This document shows, in pieces, positions 1 through 9,282 of a stretch of DNA of 64,000 bases. Where the stretch lies: contig OY970334.1 of the NCBI GenBank assembly GCA_963717445.1, forward strand, positions 744,001 through 808,000. Reading direction: 5' to 3'. The stretch is from JAGVPT01 sp963717445. GTDB lineage: Bacteria > Bacteroidota > Ignavibacteria > UBA10030 > UBA8401. How positions within the stretch are numbered: position 1 is the stretch's first letter; the number at the start of each line of letters is the position of its first letter. Under the pieces are notes generated by a model. It was not told the origin of the DNA. It ran no database searches and saw nothing but the letters and a program-made list of their open reading frames with translations. The translations under genes were made by a program, and so were the position numbers.

Positions 1-79
1 GGGCGATTCTCCCTTGCTCAATTGAGCGGCGCAGGATTTCCTGCGCGCGCGCTTGGCCGATAATTGAATTCCAGCTCAT
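1..79 (-). CDS. holB: DNA polymerase III delta' subunit (N-terminal fragment)
   Basis: Only the first 26 codons are present; the gene runs off the left edge of the window. The translation begins MSWNSIIGQARAQEILRRSI, which matches the start of clamp-loader delta'/DnaX-type AAA+ subunits, where an I-x-G-Q motif precedes the Walker A region. The Walker A itself would lie outside the window. The ATG sits 6 bp after the stop of the BamA-like gene, so the two are probably cotranscribed. Delta' would act in loading the sliding clamp onto DNA. The call rests on a short stretch; another AAA+ protein with a similar N-terminus cannot be excluded. Confidence 0.6.
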   Translation of the reverse strand, partial: MSWNSIIGQARAQEILRRSIEQGRIA

Positions 80-85
80 GGTAAT

Positions 86-2182
86 TTAGAATGCCTGTCC
101 GATACCAATTTGAACTACCCCGAATGACCCGGTAAAAAATTTCTGGTTGAATATCCATTGTTGCGACGGAGTATTCTTCGGATCATACACGCGGAAACCG
201 ATGTCAAACCTCAGCGGGCCGACAAAGGTAGCGTACCGCAAACCGGTACCCGCAGCAATCGCTATGCTGTTGCCTTTGATTTCCGGGAGGCTGTTCCAGA
301 GGTTTCCATAGTCGACAAACATTACCCCGGAAATGTTATCAAGATTTAAAAATAGTAACTTCCCGGACTCGGGAAATAAATTGGCACGGGCCTCAATATT
401 CCCTTCGAAAATGACATTTCCTCCCTGCGCCGGGTTGTCAAAAGCTGCCAAGCCAAACGATTTCCACCCACGGATACTGCCGTTCCCCCCCGCATAGAAT
501 TTCCTTGTCGGCGGAACCGGTGTGGTATTGTCAGGGTCGTATAATTCGGCAACGCCGCCGTGGAGCCTGAACGCCCACACAACGGATTTCAATCCACCGT
601 CGGAAAAATAATACCGGTTCAGAAATTCCACCTTGTAATACTCGGAGTAAGGAAGGCCGGAGCCAAAACTGTTGAGGAGTTTCGGGATAACCCCGGCCTC
701 TTCGACGGAAATAGAGCGGAAAAATCCGAGCGACGGCGAGAAAACATCGTTGGTCTTGTCCTGCTGTAATGTGAGCGTGAGAATGGAGTTAAATTGTTTT
801 TCACGTGTTCCGGTAAAATCGGCTGGATTCACCTGGGTGGTATCACTGATGCTCACGCCCACACGCTCGAGGTTCCAGTCCACGAACCCCGCCGTACTTG
901 ACGAGAACTTGTTGCTGAAGCCAATTCTATTTGTCAAAGTATTGAGGGTGTAATATATTTGCTTTTCGTATTCCGTAGAGACCGTCCAGCTTGCGCTCGC
1001 CTTGTTGCTGAAGAAATACGGCTGCACCATCTGCATTTGGAGGTCGGAGTTCGTCAGGAGCGTCGGCTCGCTCAGCCCTTCTTTGAAAACTCCCGAAAGA
1101 TTTAAATTATCAATCGATTCCAGGCGGAACCTCATTCGTGCAGAAAGGCTTCTGGCATCGCCATAAAAATTTCGATGGTCGTAGCCGAGACCGAGACCCG
1201 TATTGAGAGTACTATTCTCATCGTCAATCAGCACTTCAGGCGTTACTTCCTGTAATTCTCTGGATCGGAGAAGAATTCTAATGGGGATTGCCGGCGGCTT
1301 CATCGTATCAAGAGGGGATTGAGCCTCGACCTTTGCGCTTTCAAAAAGACCCAGGCGGTTGAGATTTTGCTCGCTATCCATTTTTTTTTCTTCACTGTAG
1401 ACTTGTCCCGGTGTGAAGTCTAATTCTCGAATGATGATCGCCGAATCGACATCCCGTTGATTCACATGAATGTCGACCGGGCCGAATACGTAGCGTTCTC
1501 CCGGACGGTACCAAAACTTTACAGAATAATTATCGGTTGAATAGAATCGAACGGCGGTAACGCTGTCAATTCCAGCGTAGGTGTAACCGTTATTCAACAA
1601 TATCCTGAGGACGCGCAAACGTTCCTGCTCGATGGCGTCCTTGATAAATGGAGAGCCTTGTTTCACGAGAAGCCCGTCAAAAATTTCCTTTTTGACCTCA
1701 GCCGGCAAGCTGTCGACACCGATCACACTTAACGTGTCAATGATGGACCGTCTATTTTCTCGAATCACGATATCGAGGTCGACCCTTTTTTCGCTGGGAT
1801 CGAAGCGGAGCGACGTGTCTACCTCGGCATGAGTATATCCGTTGTCCTTGAGATACTGACGCAGCCGTATCACGTCGCCGTCGAACAATATCGGGTCGAA
1901 ATATTCCGGTTTTGAGCCGAGCTTTTTGTAGACGTTATTGTACAAAAAAGTCCAGAAGCGCGCGGGGGTTTCGACGGTTTGCAGAATGTCTCGAAAGACA
2001 CCGTTCGACGTTGGTCCGTCAACCTTAAGAGTGATGCTGTTCACTTCATATTGTTCGGGAACGCTTTTATTCTGAAGTGCAAGCGACCTCCACGAACACA
2101 CCAGCACGAACACCATAACAGCGGCTGACCGGAAAAGTGCCGGAGTACGATACACCGATAATTGCCTGCGTTTGAATGTCAT
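86..2182 (-). CDS. BamA/TamA (Omp85) family outer-membrane barrel protein
   Basis: Omp85-type outer-membrane protein, likely involved in inserting beta-barrel proteins or in export across the outer membrane. I take the ATG at 2182, giving about 698 residues that begin MTFKRRQLSV and lead into a hydrophobic signal segment ending near SLALQ. An ATG 28 codons upstream would place the start beyond a terminator hairpin, so I reject it. The N-terminal half contains POTRA-like segments (for example the stretch with DNGYTHAEVDTSLRFDP). The C-terminal half is a barrel with the family's GNGSIRG element and a final beta strand ending in F. The length fits TamA/BamA-like proteins with few POTRA domains. 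Family is secure; BamA versus TamA is not decided. Confidence 0.85.
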   Translation of the reverse strand: MTFKRRQLSVYRTPALFRSAAVMVFVLVCSWRSLALQNKSVPEQYEVNSITLKVDGPTSNGVFRDILQTVETPARFWTFLYNNVYKKLGSKPEYFDPILFDGDVIRLRQYLKDNGYTHAEVDTSLRFDPSEKRVDLDIVIRENRRSIIDTLSVIGVDSLPAEVKKEIFDGLLVKQGSPFIKDAIEQERLRVLRILLNNGYTYAGIDSVTAVRFYSTDNYSVKFWYRPGERYVFGPVDIHVNQRDVDSAIIIRELDFTPGQVYSEEKKMDSEQNLNRLGLFESAKVEAQSPLDTMKPPAIPIRILLRSRELQEVTPEVLIDDENSTLNTGLGLGYDHRNFYGDARSLSARMRFRLESIDNLNLSGVFKEGLSEPTLLTNSDLQMQMVQPYFFSNKASASWTVSTEYEKQIYYTLNTLTNRIGFSNKFSSSTAGFVDWNLERVGVSISDTTQVNPADFTGTREKQFNSILTLTLQQDKTNDVFSPSLGFFRSISVEEAGVIPKLLNSFGSGLPYSEYYKVEFLNRYYFSDGGLKSVVWAFRLHGGVAELYDPDNTTPVPPTRKFYAGGNGSIRGWKSFGLAAFDNPAQGGNVIFEGNIEARANLFPESGKLLFLNLDNISGVMFVDYGNLWNSLPEIKGNSIAIAAGTGLRYATFVGPLRFDIGFRVYDPKNTPSQQWIFNQKFFTGSFGVVQIGIGQAF

Positions 2183-2203
2183 TGGAAGCACCGGCACGAA
2201 CGA

Positions 2204-2231
2204 AAAACCCAGCGCTGAGCGGCTGGGTTTT
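2204..2231 (-). terminator. Rho-independent terminator after the DUF2795 gene
   Basis: A perfect 10-bp inverted repeat (2204-2213 and 2222-2231) with an 8-nt loop is followed on the minus strand by a run of T. It lies between the DUF2795 gene and the start chosen for the Omp85 gene, so the latter must have a promoter of its own just downstream of the hairpin, or depend on readthrough. Confidence 0.75.
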
Positions 2232-2319
2232 CTCCTTCGGCTTACGATTGAATAATGATTACACACTAGACAAAAAATTAGCAGAGCGCCTAAAATGGAG
2301 TAGCGAACGGCGGAGCGGA

Positions 2320-2544
2320 TTAGTATTCACCTTCGTCTTCATAGAAGAAATCCTCATCCGTCGGATAATCCGGCCAGATTTCTTCCATGCTTTCGTATGG
2401 TTCATCACTGTCTTCTAATTCCTGCAGATTCTCCAGCACTTCAATGGGTGTCCCTGTACGAACTGCGTAATCAATAAGCTCTTCCTTCGTTGCGGGCCAC
2501 GGCGCATCTTCGAGATACGATGCCAGTTCCATTGTCCAAATCAT
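2320..2544 (-). CDS. DUF2795 family small acidic protein
   Basis: A 74-residue acidic protein beginning MIWTMELASYLEDAPWPATK. It matches the DUF2795 family: a short helical region (about residues 5-45, with ELIDYAVRTGTPIEVLENLQ) followed by a strongly acidic tail rich in E, D and Y. It lacks a signal peptide or membrane segment, so it is presumably cytosolic. The family has no established biochemical role that I know of; homologues are recurrent in Chlorobi/Bacteroidetes-type genomes. It stands alone between a terminator and the M23 peptidase gene. Confidence 0.75.
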   Translation of the reverse strand: MIWTMELASYLEDAPWPATKEELIDYAVRTGTPIEVLENLQELEDSDEPYESMEEIWPDYPTDEDFFYEDEGEY

Positions 2545-2598
2545 AACTACTCACTCTCCAAATAAAATTTTCTTTCACAAAAATTGCCAAAGATAGAT

Positions 2599-3561
2599 TC
2601 ATTGCTCTTTTGTGAGCGCAAGCTGTTCACGTATTTGTTTATAGTCAACGTCATCGATGAAATATGTCACTGGATCCACTTTTTTGCCATTGAGGCGAAC
2701 TTCGTAGTGCAAATGCGGCGCTGTCGAAAGGCCGCTGTTCCCTGAATACGCGATGAGATCACCGCGGCGTACTTTTTGACCTACCCGCGCGGCAGGACGA
2801 AGAAGGTGTGCATACCAGGTTTTGTACCCGAAGCCGTGGTTCACTTCAACAGCTATTCCGTAGCCTCCGCCGGTACTTCCCGCGGATTCAATAACGCCAT
2901 CCCCTGCGGCATAGACAGGCGTCCCCATGTCGTTGGCGATATCGACACCTTCATGCATACGAACAATTCCCAGTATAGGGTGAAGTCGCATGCCGAAACT
3001 ATGAATGTCGTACGTGCCGGCCATCGGTTTGATGGCAGGTATATGGGCAAAGAATTCTTTGTTGTATTTCGATTTGTTGTAGATATCCTGGTAACTCTGT
3101 TGTTGAAAGACAACCTCTTTCTCCAGCTTGTCAAGTAGTTGGTCGGCAGAACCCATGAGATCGCTCGCATCCTTAGACACAAGTCCGATATTTGTTTCAC
3201 GTTTCGTTCCCCCTGTTCCGATCAACCTGGTGTCCTCGTCGATATGGGGGAGGTTGACCGCGAGACGAAGCTGATTTTCTCTTTCCGATAGCCTGTCCAT
3301 CGTCTGCGATAAATCCGACAATCTTGAGGAGAGTGTTTTGACCTCTTCTTTCAACAATGTGTTTTCAGTGGATAAAAAGTTTACCCGGTCGAAATCGATT
3401 CCCAGCACGTCTCCAAGGTAATGATTCGCTCCAACGATCGCACCCAAGACCGCGAGAGCGAAGACAACAACCAGCAAGGAGAATTTTGCTTTGAACCCCT
3501 TCGCCTCGACAAAGGAAACATTTTCTTCCGAGTAATAAAACAGTTTGCGGCTTTTTTTCAT
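2599..3561 (-). CDS. M23 family metallopeptidase (LytM/NlpD-type), membrane anchored
   Basis: Predicted murein hydrolase or hydrolase-like envelope protein of 320 residues. It has a short cytoplasmic N-terminus, one membrane helix (about 28-48), a coiled coil (about 65-105) and a C-terminal M23 domain (about 185-300). The zinc-site residues are all visible: H203 and D207 in HEGVD, H252 in WYAH, and the HLH motif at 283-285. The domain should therefore be catalytic, unlike the degenerate EnvC/NlpD relatives. The layout resembles the cell-shape-linked M23 peptidases found near MreB/bactofilin genes in other bacteria, but no such partner is next to it here. Confidence 0.88.
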   Translation of the reverse strand: MKKSRKLFYYSEENVSFVEAKGFKAKFSLLVVVFALAVLGAIVGANHYLGDVLGIDFDRVNFLSTENTLLKEEVKTLSSRLSDLSQTMDRLSERENQLRLAVNLPHIDEDTRLIGTGGTKRETNIGLVSKDASDLMGSADQLLDKLEKEVVFQQQSYQDIYNKSKYNKEFFAHIPAIKPMAGTYDIHSFGMRLHPILGIVRMHEGVDIANDMGTPVYAAGDGVIESAGSTGGGYGIAVEVNHGFGYKTWYAHLLRPAARVGQKVRRGDLIAYSGNSGLSTAPHLHYEVRLNGKKVDPVTYFIDDVDYKQIREQLALTKEQ

Positions 3562-3704
3562 CCATCCTCACGGTTAGTAAACTTTTCTTCAGTTCGAGCA
3601 ATCTAGCCTGAAAATATAAAAATTAACATGTTTTGTCAAGGTGAAACCTCACAGAAGCGTATTTTTGCGAAAACCCTCGTAAATAGACTCCAACGCCCGT
3701 TTAT

Positions 3705-4715
3705 TTACTCGAAATCGTGCTCAAAATAGTCTATCGCCCGCTTTGCATTTCTTTTGTTCTTTTGTGCAATGACTGTCTCTAAGCGTTTGGAAAATTCTTT
3801 TGCGGCATCGTATCCGTAATGCTTCAGGAGATAATCGAGGGCGATGACCTCCGCAATCACTGTAACGTTCTTTCCCGGAAAAATCGGAAGCTTGATGTGT
3901 GGAACTTCGACATCCAAAATAGAGATGGTTGATAGGTCCAATCCGGTCCGGGTAAAATCTTCAGTTGCCTTCCATTCCATCAACTCAACGACAACCTCCA
4001 CCCTTTTCTGAAATCGAATTGCCCTGATACCGAAAATGCTTTGCACGTCGATAAGGCCGAGTCCCCTGATTTCCATAAAATGTTTCACAAGGTCTGTCCC
4101 GGCGCCGATAAGAATACCTTCCCCTTTTCGCGTAACGTTCACAACGTCGTCCGAGACAAGACGATGGCCTCGCTCTATTAAATCAAGCGCGATTTCGCTT
4201 TTACCGATGCCCGACCTTCCAATGAATAACAGGCCGAGGCCGTAAACATCGACAAACGAACCGTGAATCGTGGTCTGCGGAGAAAATTGATCGTCGAGAA
4301 AATCGCTGAGGAAATAGACCGCCTTTGTGGTTTCGAGGGATGTTCGAAACATGGGAACATTGTGGTCGGCGGCAAGCTGGATCAGCTCCTGGTCGATCGG
4401 ATTATCGCTTGTCACGATGATGCATGGAATGGCGAATTTAAAAAGCGTGTTGAATGCCTGGATCCTTTCTTCAAGAGGCATGCTGTTGAGATACCGGATT
4501 TCAGTGTTGCCGAATACTTGAACGCGGTCGTACGTAAAGAGTGCAACGTACCCCGCGAGCGCCAGACCCGGCCTGTGAATGCTTTTGTCGCGGATCGTGT
4601 TTTCGAAGCCAACCTTCGTTAACGGCACCAGCTTAAGGCGGGTTTTATTGGTCTCGTAAAGAAAGCCAACCGTAATGCTGTGTTTGCGAATCTCTTTAGC
4701 GGATTCAAGTTTCAT
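3705..4715 (-). CDS. hprK: HPr kinase/phosphorylase
   Basis: HprK phosphorylates and dephosphorylates a serine in HPr of the PEP phosphotransferase system. The 336-residue protein has the usual two-domain layout: an N-terminal regulatory domain (about 1-130) and a C-terminal kinase domain with the family's P-loop GRSGIGKS (166-173), a histidine just before it (H151), DDVV after it, and the HprK signature EIRGLGLIDV. No HPr or PTS enzyme lies in the window. The gene follows the hibernation factor by 20 bp and is probably in one transcript with it. Confidence 0.95.
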   Translation of the reverse strand: MKLESAKEIRKHSITVGFLYETNKTRLKLVPLTKVGFENTIRDKSIHRPGLALAGYVALFTYDRVQVFGNTEIRYLNSMPLEERIQAFNTLFKFAIPCIIVTSDNPIDQELIQLAADHNVPMFRTSLETTKAVYFLSDFLDDQFSPQTTIHGSFVDVYGLGLLFIGRSGIGKSEIALDLIERGHRLVSDDVVNVTRKGEGILIGAGTDLVKHFMEIRGLGLIDVQSIFGIRAIRFQKRVEVVVELMEWKATEDFTRTGLDLSTISILDVEVPHIKLPIFPGKNVTVIAEVIALDYLLKHYGYDAAKEFSKRLETVIAQKNKRNAKRAIDYFEHDFE

Positions 4716-4735
4716 CGTCGGTGCATCAGTAGTGA

Positions 4736-5068
4736 TTATTCTTTTTCGGCAATTTGCCGAACTTTACTTTTTGCTTTTTCATGGAGCTTGCTTTTGTATT
4801 TCACAAGCTGGCGTTCCAGTTTTGCAACGGCGTTATCGACGGATTTTTGATAGTCATCGGACTTTTGGACTGCTTTCAGCAATGTCCCGTACACCGTAAG
4901 ATGAATTTCTGCGACCTTAAGGCTGTTCCGTGAGCGCTCAAAACTGAGGATGATATCCGATTTAACGATGCCGTCGTAGTACCGTTCCAATTTTTTGACA
5001 GCATCCTGAGCATAGTCACGCAAACTTTCATGAGGCTTAAAATGCCGTGCCGTAAATTTGATATCCAT
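4736..5068 (-). CDS. hpf: Ribosome hibernation promoting factor (HPF/RaiA family, short form)
   Basis: A 110-residue protein of the sigma-54 modulation/S30AE family, which binds the 30S decoding region and inactivates ribosomes in stationary phase. It starts MDIKFTARHFKPHESLRDYA, typical of the family, and continues through the KLERYYDGIVKSDIILSFER strands and a basic C-terminal helix. It lacks the extra C-terminal dimerisation domain of long HPF, so it is the short form. It lies between the tyrosine recombinase gene and hprK, an order that suggests cotranscription. Confidence 0.9.
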   Translation of the reverse strand: MDIKFTARHFKPHESLRDYAQDAVKKLERYYDGIVKSDIILSFERSRNSLKVAEIHLTVYGTLLKAVQKSDDYQKSVDNAVAKLERQLVKYKSKLHEKAKSKVRQIAEKE

Positions 5069-5124
5069 GCAGCCTCCCTCAAATTTTCATCACAGAATTG
5101 ACGATAGATCAAGCCCGACCGATC

Positions 5125-6033
5125 CTACGAAGCTTTCGGGTGGGCTTGCCGGTAAACTTTCTTCAAACGCTCCGAGGTCAAATGCGTGTAGATTTGCGTC
5201 GTCGAAAGGCTCTCGTGCCCGAGTAATTCTTTCACTGCAAAAATATCGGCGCCGCGGTCCAACAAATGCGTCGCGAATGAATGGCGGAGGATGTGTGGGC
5301 TTTGCTGCTTTATTTCCGACACCTCCTTAAAATATTTTTTGACGATGGCATTAACCGCGCCCGGATAAAGGCGTTTACCTTTTTCCGTAAGGAATACAGC
5401 CCTCTGTTCCGCAGCGTTTTCCTTATTCATGAGTTGCTTCCTCACCGCCATATACCGTTCAAGAGCGTGATACGCTTTCGTTCCGAACGGAAGAATCCGC
5501 TGCTTATTCCCCTTGCCTACGACTTTGACCGTCCTCTCATAAACGTCGATATCGTCCGTGTCGAGCTGCACAAGCTCTCCGCGCCGCATTCCGGTGCTGT
5601 ACAATAATTCGAGGAGGGCGGCATCGCGGGAACCGAGAGGCTCGGCAGTATCCGGCAGAAGCATCAACTTTTCAACGGCACGCTCGTCGAGAAATTGCGG
5701 AAGCTTCTTTTCGACTTTCGGCGATACGACATTGCTCATCGGGTTGGCGGGCAGAAGCTTTCGCCGGAGAGCAAATTTAAAAAAAGAGCGGAGTGTGGAG
5801 ATTTTCCGAACAACGCTTTTTTTTGCCATGCCGCTGTCGAGCAAAACGGCGAGAAACGAGCGTGCCATCTCCTGGTCGATAAGGTCCGGATGCTGCAGCG
5901 TTTCAGGGAATTTTTCCTGAAGGAAAGCCCGAAACTGGTAGAGGTCTTTAGCATACGAAGCGTGTGTGTGAGGAGAGAAATTTCTCTCGCGGTCAATGTA
6001 TTGCAGAAACAATTCCACAGCATGATTGAGCAT
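5125..6033 (-). CDS. xerD: Tyrosine recombinase XerC/XerD
   Basis: Site-specific recombinase of 302 residues, the size of chromosomal Xer proteins that resolve chromosome dimers at dif. The N-terminal SAM-like DNA-binding domain (about 1-95) is followed by the catalytic domain with all six residues visible: R150 (STGMRRGE), K174, H247 and R250 (HILRHS), H273 (LGHES) and the nucleophile Y282 (IYTHL). It sits 11 bp from topA in a housekeeping context, not next to integron or phage genes. XerC versus XerD cannot be decided from sequence alone. Confidence 0.88.
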   Translation of the reverse strand: MLNHAVELFLQYIDRERNFSPHTHASYAKDLYQFRAFLQEKFPETLQHPDLIDQEMARSFLAVLLDSGMAKKSVVRKISTLRSFFKFALRRKLLPANPMSNVVSPKVEKKLPQFLDERAVEKLMLLPDTAEPLGSRDAALLELLYSTGMRRGELVQLDTDDIDVYERTVKVVGKGNKQRILPFGTKAYHALERYMAVRKQLMNKENAAEQRAVFLTEKGKRLYPGAVNAIVKKYFKEVSEIKQQSPHILRHSFATHLLDRGADIFAVKELLGHESLSTTQIYTHLTSERLKKVYRQAHPKAS

Positions 6034-6043
6034 CGGCCTGCCG

Positions 6044-8296
6044 TTAAACTGCTATTGCTGTTTCTTCACGGACGAACTCTTCCTTGCAATTCGGGCACAA
6101 CAAGTAGTCCCCTTTTTTCTTTGAACTTTTCTGAACAAGGTACGGGTTCTTGCAGTTTTCACACTCTTGAATAACCGGCTTGTCCCACGAAACAAAATCG
6201 CATTCCGGATAACGCGAACATCCGTAAAAATTTCTCTTCCGCTTCGTTTTCCGTTCGATCACATCTCCATCTTTGCATTTCGGACATTTTATCCCCATGG
6301 AGATCGGCTGGGTATAATTGCACTTCGGATAATTCGAGCACCCCAAAAAAGTCCCGAAGGGACCGCCTTTGACAACGAGGTCTCCGCCGCACTGCCTACA
6401 CTTCAACCCGACGCTATGTTGATGCTTCTCTACATCTTCATCAAGCGGTTTTCGGTTCTTGCACGCAGGGTACCCGGTGCAGGCCTTAAATTGACCGTAC
6501 CTGCCCCACTTGATAATCATCGGCTTACCGCACAGCTCGCACAATTCGCCGGTCTCCTCCTGGAGCGATTTCTTAATCCTGCCGGCTTCCTTCTCGACGT
6601 GGTGCAGCGATTCGATGAAAGGATGATAGAAATCTTGCATCACTTGCACGTAGTTGTTTTTCCCCGATGCGATTGTGTCAAGCTCCTCTTCCATCAATGC
6701 GGTAAATTTCACGTTGAGGACTTTTGGAAAACTATGGACGAGCAGCCGGGTGACCACCATTCCGAGCTGCGTGGCATAGAGTTTTCTCTCTTGCTGGTCG
6801 ACATACTTCCTGTCGACAATTGTGCCGACAATCGCTGCGTACGTGCTCGGCCGCCCGATGCCCAGCGATTCCAACTCTTTCACCAAGCTGCTCTCGGTGT
6901 ATCGCGCGGGGGGTTTCGTAAAATGCTGTTTCGGCAGTACATTCCGAAGAGTCGCGTGCTGGCCTGCCTTGAGGTTTGAAGGAATTTTGGATATTGGATC
7001 CTCATCGTCGGCAATTCCCCTTTCTTCAACCATGTCATCATAGACCTGGAGAAATCCACGGAACAGCGGCACTGAGCCGGTAGCCCTGAACGTATATTCG
7101 CCCCCTTTGATGTCCACGGAGACTTGCTCAAATGTCGCCGCAGTCATCTGACATGCGACAAAGCGGTTCCAAATCAATTCGTACAGCGCATAAATGTCCT
7201 TGTCCAAATGCTTCTTGACGTGCTTGGGAGCCAACTTTAGCGAGGTCGGCCTGATCGCTTCGTGGGCGTCCTGCGATTCCTTTCTCTTTTTGAATTGATG
7301 AGGCTCCTTAGGAAGATATTCGGGGCCATACGAATCATAAATATACCCCCGGACGGCCGCCACAGCATCGGCGCTTAAACGCGTTGAATCGGTGCGCATA
7401 TACGTGATCAAACCCACAATCCCCTCATCCCCCAGGTCGATTCCTTCGTACAATTTCTGCGCGAGCATCATCGTGCGCTTTGCCGAGAACCGCAAGCGGC
7501 TCGCCGCTTCCTGCTGCAGCGTGCTGGTAATGAACGGTGCCGGGGCAATCCGTTTAACCGTTTTCTTTTGGATGTCGGCAATCGAATATGTCTGCTTTTG
7601 AATATCAGCGGCATATCCTTGCGCAGTCGTTGTGTCCGAAATTTTCGGATCCGCCCCGTCGATCTTTATGAGCTTAGCATAGAAGGGGTCGGAGCTCTCC
7701 GTCTGGAATTCGCCGGTGATGGACCAGTATTCTTCTGGAATAAACTTTTTGATATGCTCTTCCCTCTCGCAAATTAGCCGTAGAGCGACAGATTGAACCC
7801 GCCCTGCCGAGAGGCCGTAATAGACCGTCTTCCATATAAACGGGCTGAGCTTGTAGCCGACAACACGGTCCATGGCCCGGCGTGCCCGCTGGGAATCCAC
7901 AAGGTGCTGGTCGATCTTCTTTGGGGATGCCATCGCCTCGGCAATTCCAGTCGGCGTAATTTCATGAAAAAGGACGCGGAAGATATTTTTATTTTTTGTA
8001 TCGATTTCCTGGGCGATGTCGTACGCGATCGCTTCTCCTTCACGATCAGGATCGGTCGCTATGAATACCTTCTCTGCGCCTTCGGCAAGTCGCTGGAGTT
8101 TCTCGATGACTTCCTCTTTGCCCTCTATCGTCTCGTACGAAACGGCAAATTTGTTCTCAACATCGACGCCGAGCTTGCTCTTCGGCAAATTCTTAATATG
8201 GCCGACCGATGCCTCGACAATGAACTCTTTGCCGAGATATTTGTTTATCGTCTTCGCTTTCGACGGCGATTCTACAATAATTAGCGATTTACTCAT
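6044..8296 (-). CDS. topA: DNA topoisomerase I (type IA)
   Basis: Relaxes negatively supercoiled DNA by single-strand passage. The 750-residue protein begins with the Toprim motif (LIIVESPSKAKTINKYLG) and contains TDPDREGEAIA. The active-site tyrosine is in the motif GLITYMRTDSTR (about residue 300). The C-terminal 170 residues carry four zinc-ribbon modules, each with two Cys-x2-Cys pairs or near equivalents, starting at CELCGKP, CRQCGG, CPKCKDG and CENCKNP. The last module lies at the very end of the protein. Length and layout are normal for the family. Confidence 0.96.
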   Translation of the reverse strand: MSKSLIIVESPSKAKTINKYLGKEFIVEASVGHIKNLPKSKLGVDVENKFAVSYETIEGKEEVIEKLQRLAEGAEKVFIATDPDREGEAIAYDIAQEIDTKNKNIFRVLFHEITPTGIAEAMASPKKIDQHLVDSQRARRAMDRVVGYKLSPFIWKTVYYGLSAGRVQSVALRLICEREEHIKKFIPEEYWSITGEFQTESSDPFYAKLIKIDGADPKISDTTTAQGYAADIQKQTYSIADIQKKTVKRIAPAPFITSTLQQEAASRLRFSAKRTMMLAQKLYEGIDLGDEGIVGLITYMRTDSTRLSADAVAAVRGYIYDSYGPEYLPKEPHQFKKRKESQDAHEAIRPTSLKLAPKHVKKHLDKDIYALYELIWNRFVACQMTAATFEQVSVDIKGGEYTFRATGSVPLFRGFLQVYDDMVEERGIADDEDPISKIPSNLKAGQHATLRNVLPKQHFTKPPARYTESSLVKELESLGIGRPSTYAAIVGTIVDRKYVDQQERKLYATQLGMVVTRLLVHSFPKVLNVKFTALMEEELDTIASGKNNYVQVMQDFYHPFIESLHHVEKEAGRIKKSLQEETGELCELCGKPMIIKWGRYGQFKACTGYPACKNRKPLDEDVEKHQHSVGLKCRQCGGDLVVKGGPFGTFLGCSNYPKCNYTQPISMGIKCPKCKDGDVIERKTKRKRNFYGCSRYPECDFVSWDKPVIQECENCKNPYLVQKSSKKKGDYLLCPNCKEEFVREETAIAV

Positions 8297-8318
8297 ACTT
8301 CAAACCTATTCGCTCCGA

Positions 8319-8777
8319 TCAATGAATGGTGTCTTTACCGTTGAACATGACCCTGCTTCCGGCCCCTCGGGAATCCTCACCCTCGAGCAATATCGAAGCA
8401 ACGATCGATTTTGTTTCCTGTATACCGGCGGCAACGTAATCGGCCAGCATCACACGGTCGATGACCGTTTCAATATCTTCTTCCGAGATCACGCCGAGCT
8501 CGCGCAATTGGATCAAATAACCGTGCGCTTCGGGAGTAAACACCATCCGTTCCGCATCGTGAAGCACGCGGTGAGAATGGGGTGAGCTTTTGGAGATCTC
8601 CTTGACAACGTTTTCTCCGAGATTGATTTTCTCGTAGAGCCAGCTGAACGCAGTACTGATTTCGGTCGGCGTGTAGCCGTTGCTGGTTAACACGCTCAAA
8701 TCGATCTCCCCCAGCGGAATATTGTTCCGTAATTCGCCCATCAAATAAACGATGATCTCAACTATTTTTTCGCGCAT
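8319..8777 (-). CDS. DUF494/Smg family protein
   Basis: A 152-residue protein beginning MREKIVEIIVYLMGELRNNI, which is characteristic of the Smg/DUF494 family. The family's typical features are a helical N-terminus with a short winged-helix-like middle (GYTPTEISTAFSWLYEKI) and a helical C-terminus (LVIQLRELG-like, then DIETVIDRVM). The function of Smg is unknown. In many bacteria the gene lies near topA or DNA-processing genes, and here it precedes topA by 22 bp. The last 20 residues are polar and probably disordered. Confidence 0.8.
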   Translation of the reverse strand: MREKIVEIIVYLMGELRNNIPLGEIDLSVLTSNGYTPTEISTAFSWLYEKINLGENVVKEISKSSPHSHRVLHDAERMVFTPEAHGYLIQLRELGVISEEDIETVIDRVMLADYVAAGIQETKSIVASILLEGEDSRGAGSRVMFNGKDTIH

Positions 8778-8847
8778 GATACCGGTCCTGCTGCCTTCTT
8801 TTCGTTACGCTCTTCGTCGAGGCAATGTAATAAAAAATCTCAGAGTG

Positions 8848-9282
8848 TCAAATAGCCGACCCGCGACGGGTACACAAGGCCACATACTTCTCCTGCAGGT
8901 CAAACATTTTTTTTCGTTGTTTTGTTCTTGTGTCGTCATAGCCGAGAGCATGGAGCACTCCGTGAATGACGAGGCGTGTCAGCTCATTCTTTAGGCTCAC
9001 CTTATATAGACGCGCTTGACGGCGCGCTTGTTTCATGTTGATGTAGATTTCAGCTTCGAGGGAGGGTTGGGTTTCAATCAGAAATGTGATGACATCTGTG
9101 CTGAATCTATGCCCCAAATATGCCGTATTGATTTTTTTAATAGCACGATCGCCGACAAACACACAAGAAATATTCCCGACGGGGATGCACTCTTCTTTGA
9201 AAACAATGGAAACAACCCGCCCGACTGTCTTCTTCGACACAGGGTGTTCCCCACTGCTATACGAAACGGCGACTTCAACCAT
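8848..9282 (-). CDS. ybeY: Endoribonuclease YbeY (rRNA maturation)
   Basis: UPF0054 metalloprotein needed for 16S rRNA 3'-end processing and ribosome quality control. The 144-residue sequence holds the zinc motif HGVLHALGYDD near residue 112. The first two histidines are present. The third ligand, His in the E. coli enzyme, is Asp here; I believe similar substitutions occur in Bacteroidota YbeY proteins. The start codon overlaps the stop of the preceding gene as TAATG, which implies translational coupling. Confidence 0.9.
   Translation of the reverse strand: MVEVAVSYSSGEHPVSKKTVGRVVSIVFKEECIPVGNISCVFVGDRAIKKINTAYLGHRFSTDVITFLIETQPSLEAEIYINMKQARRQARLYKVSLKNELTRLVIHGVLHALGYDDTRTKQRKKMFDLQEKYVALCTRRGSAI

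Noticed and set aside
5125..6033. The tyrosine recombinase as a phage or integron integrase
   Set aside because: It has the size and context of chromosomal XerC/D (next to topA and the hibernation factor), with no attachment site or cassette nearby.
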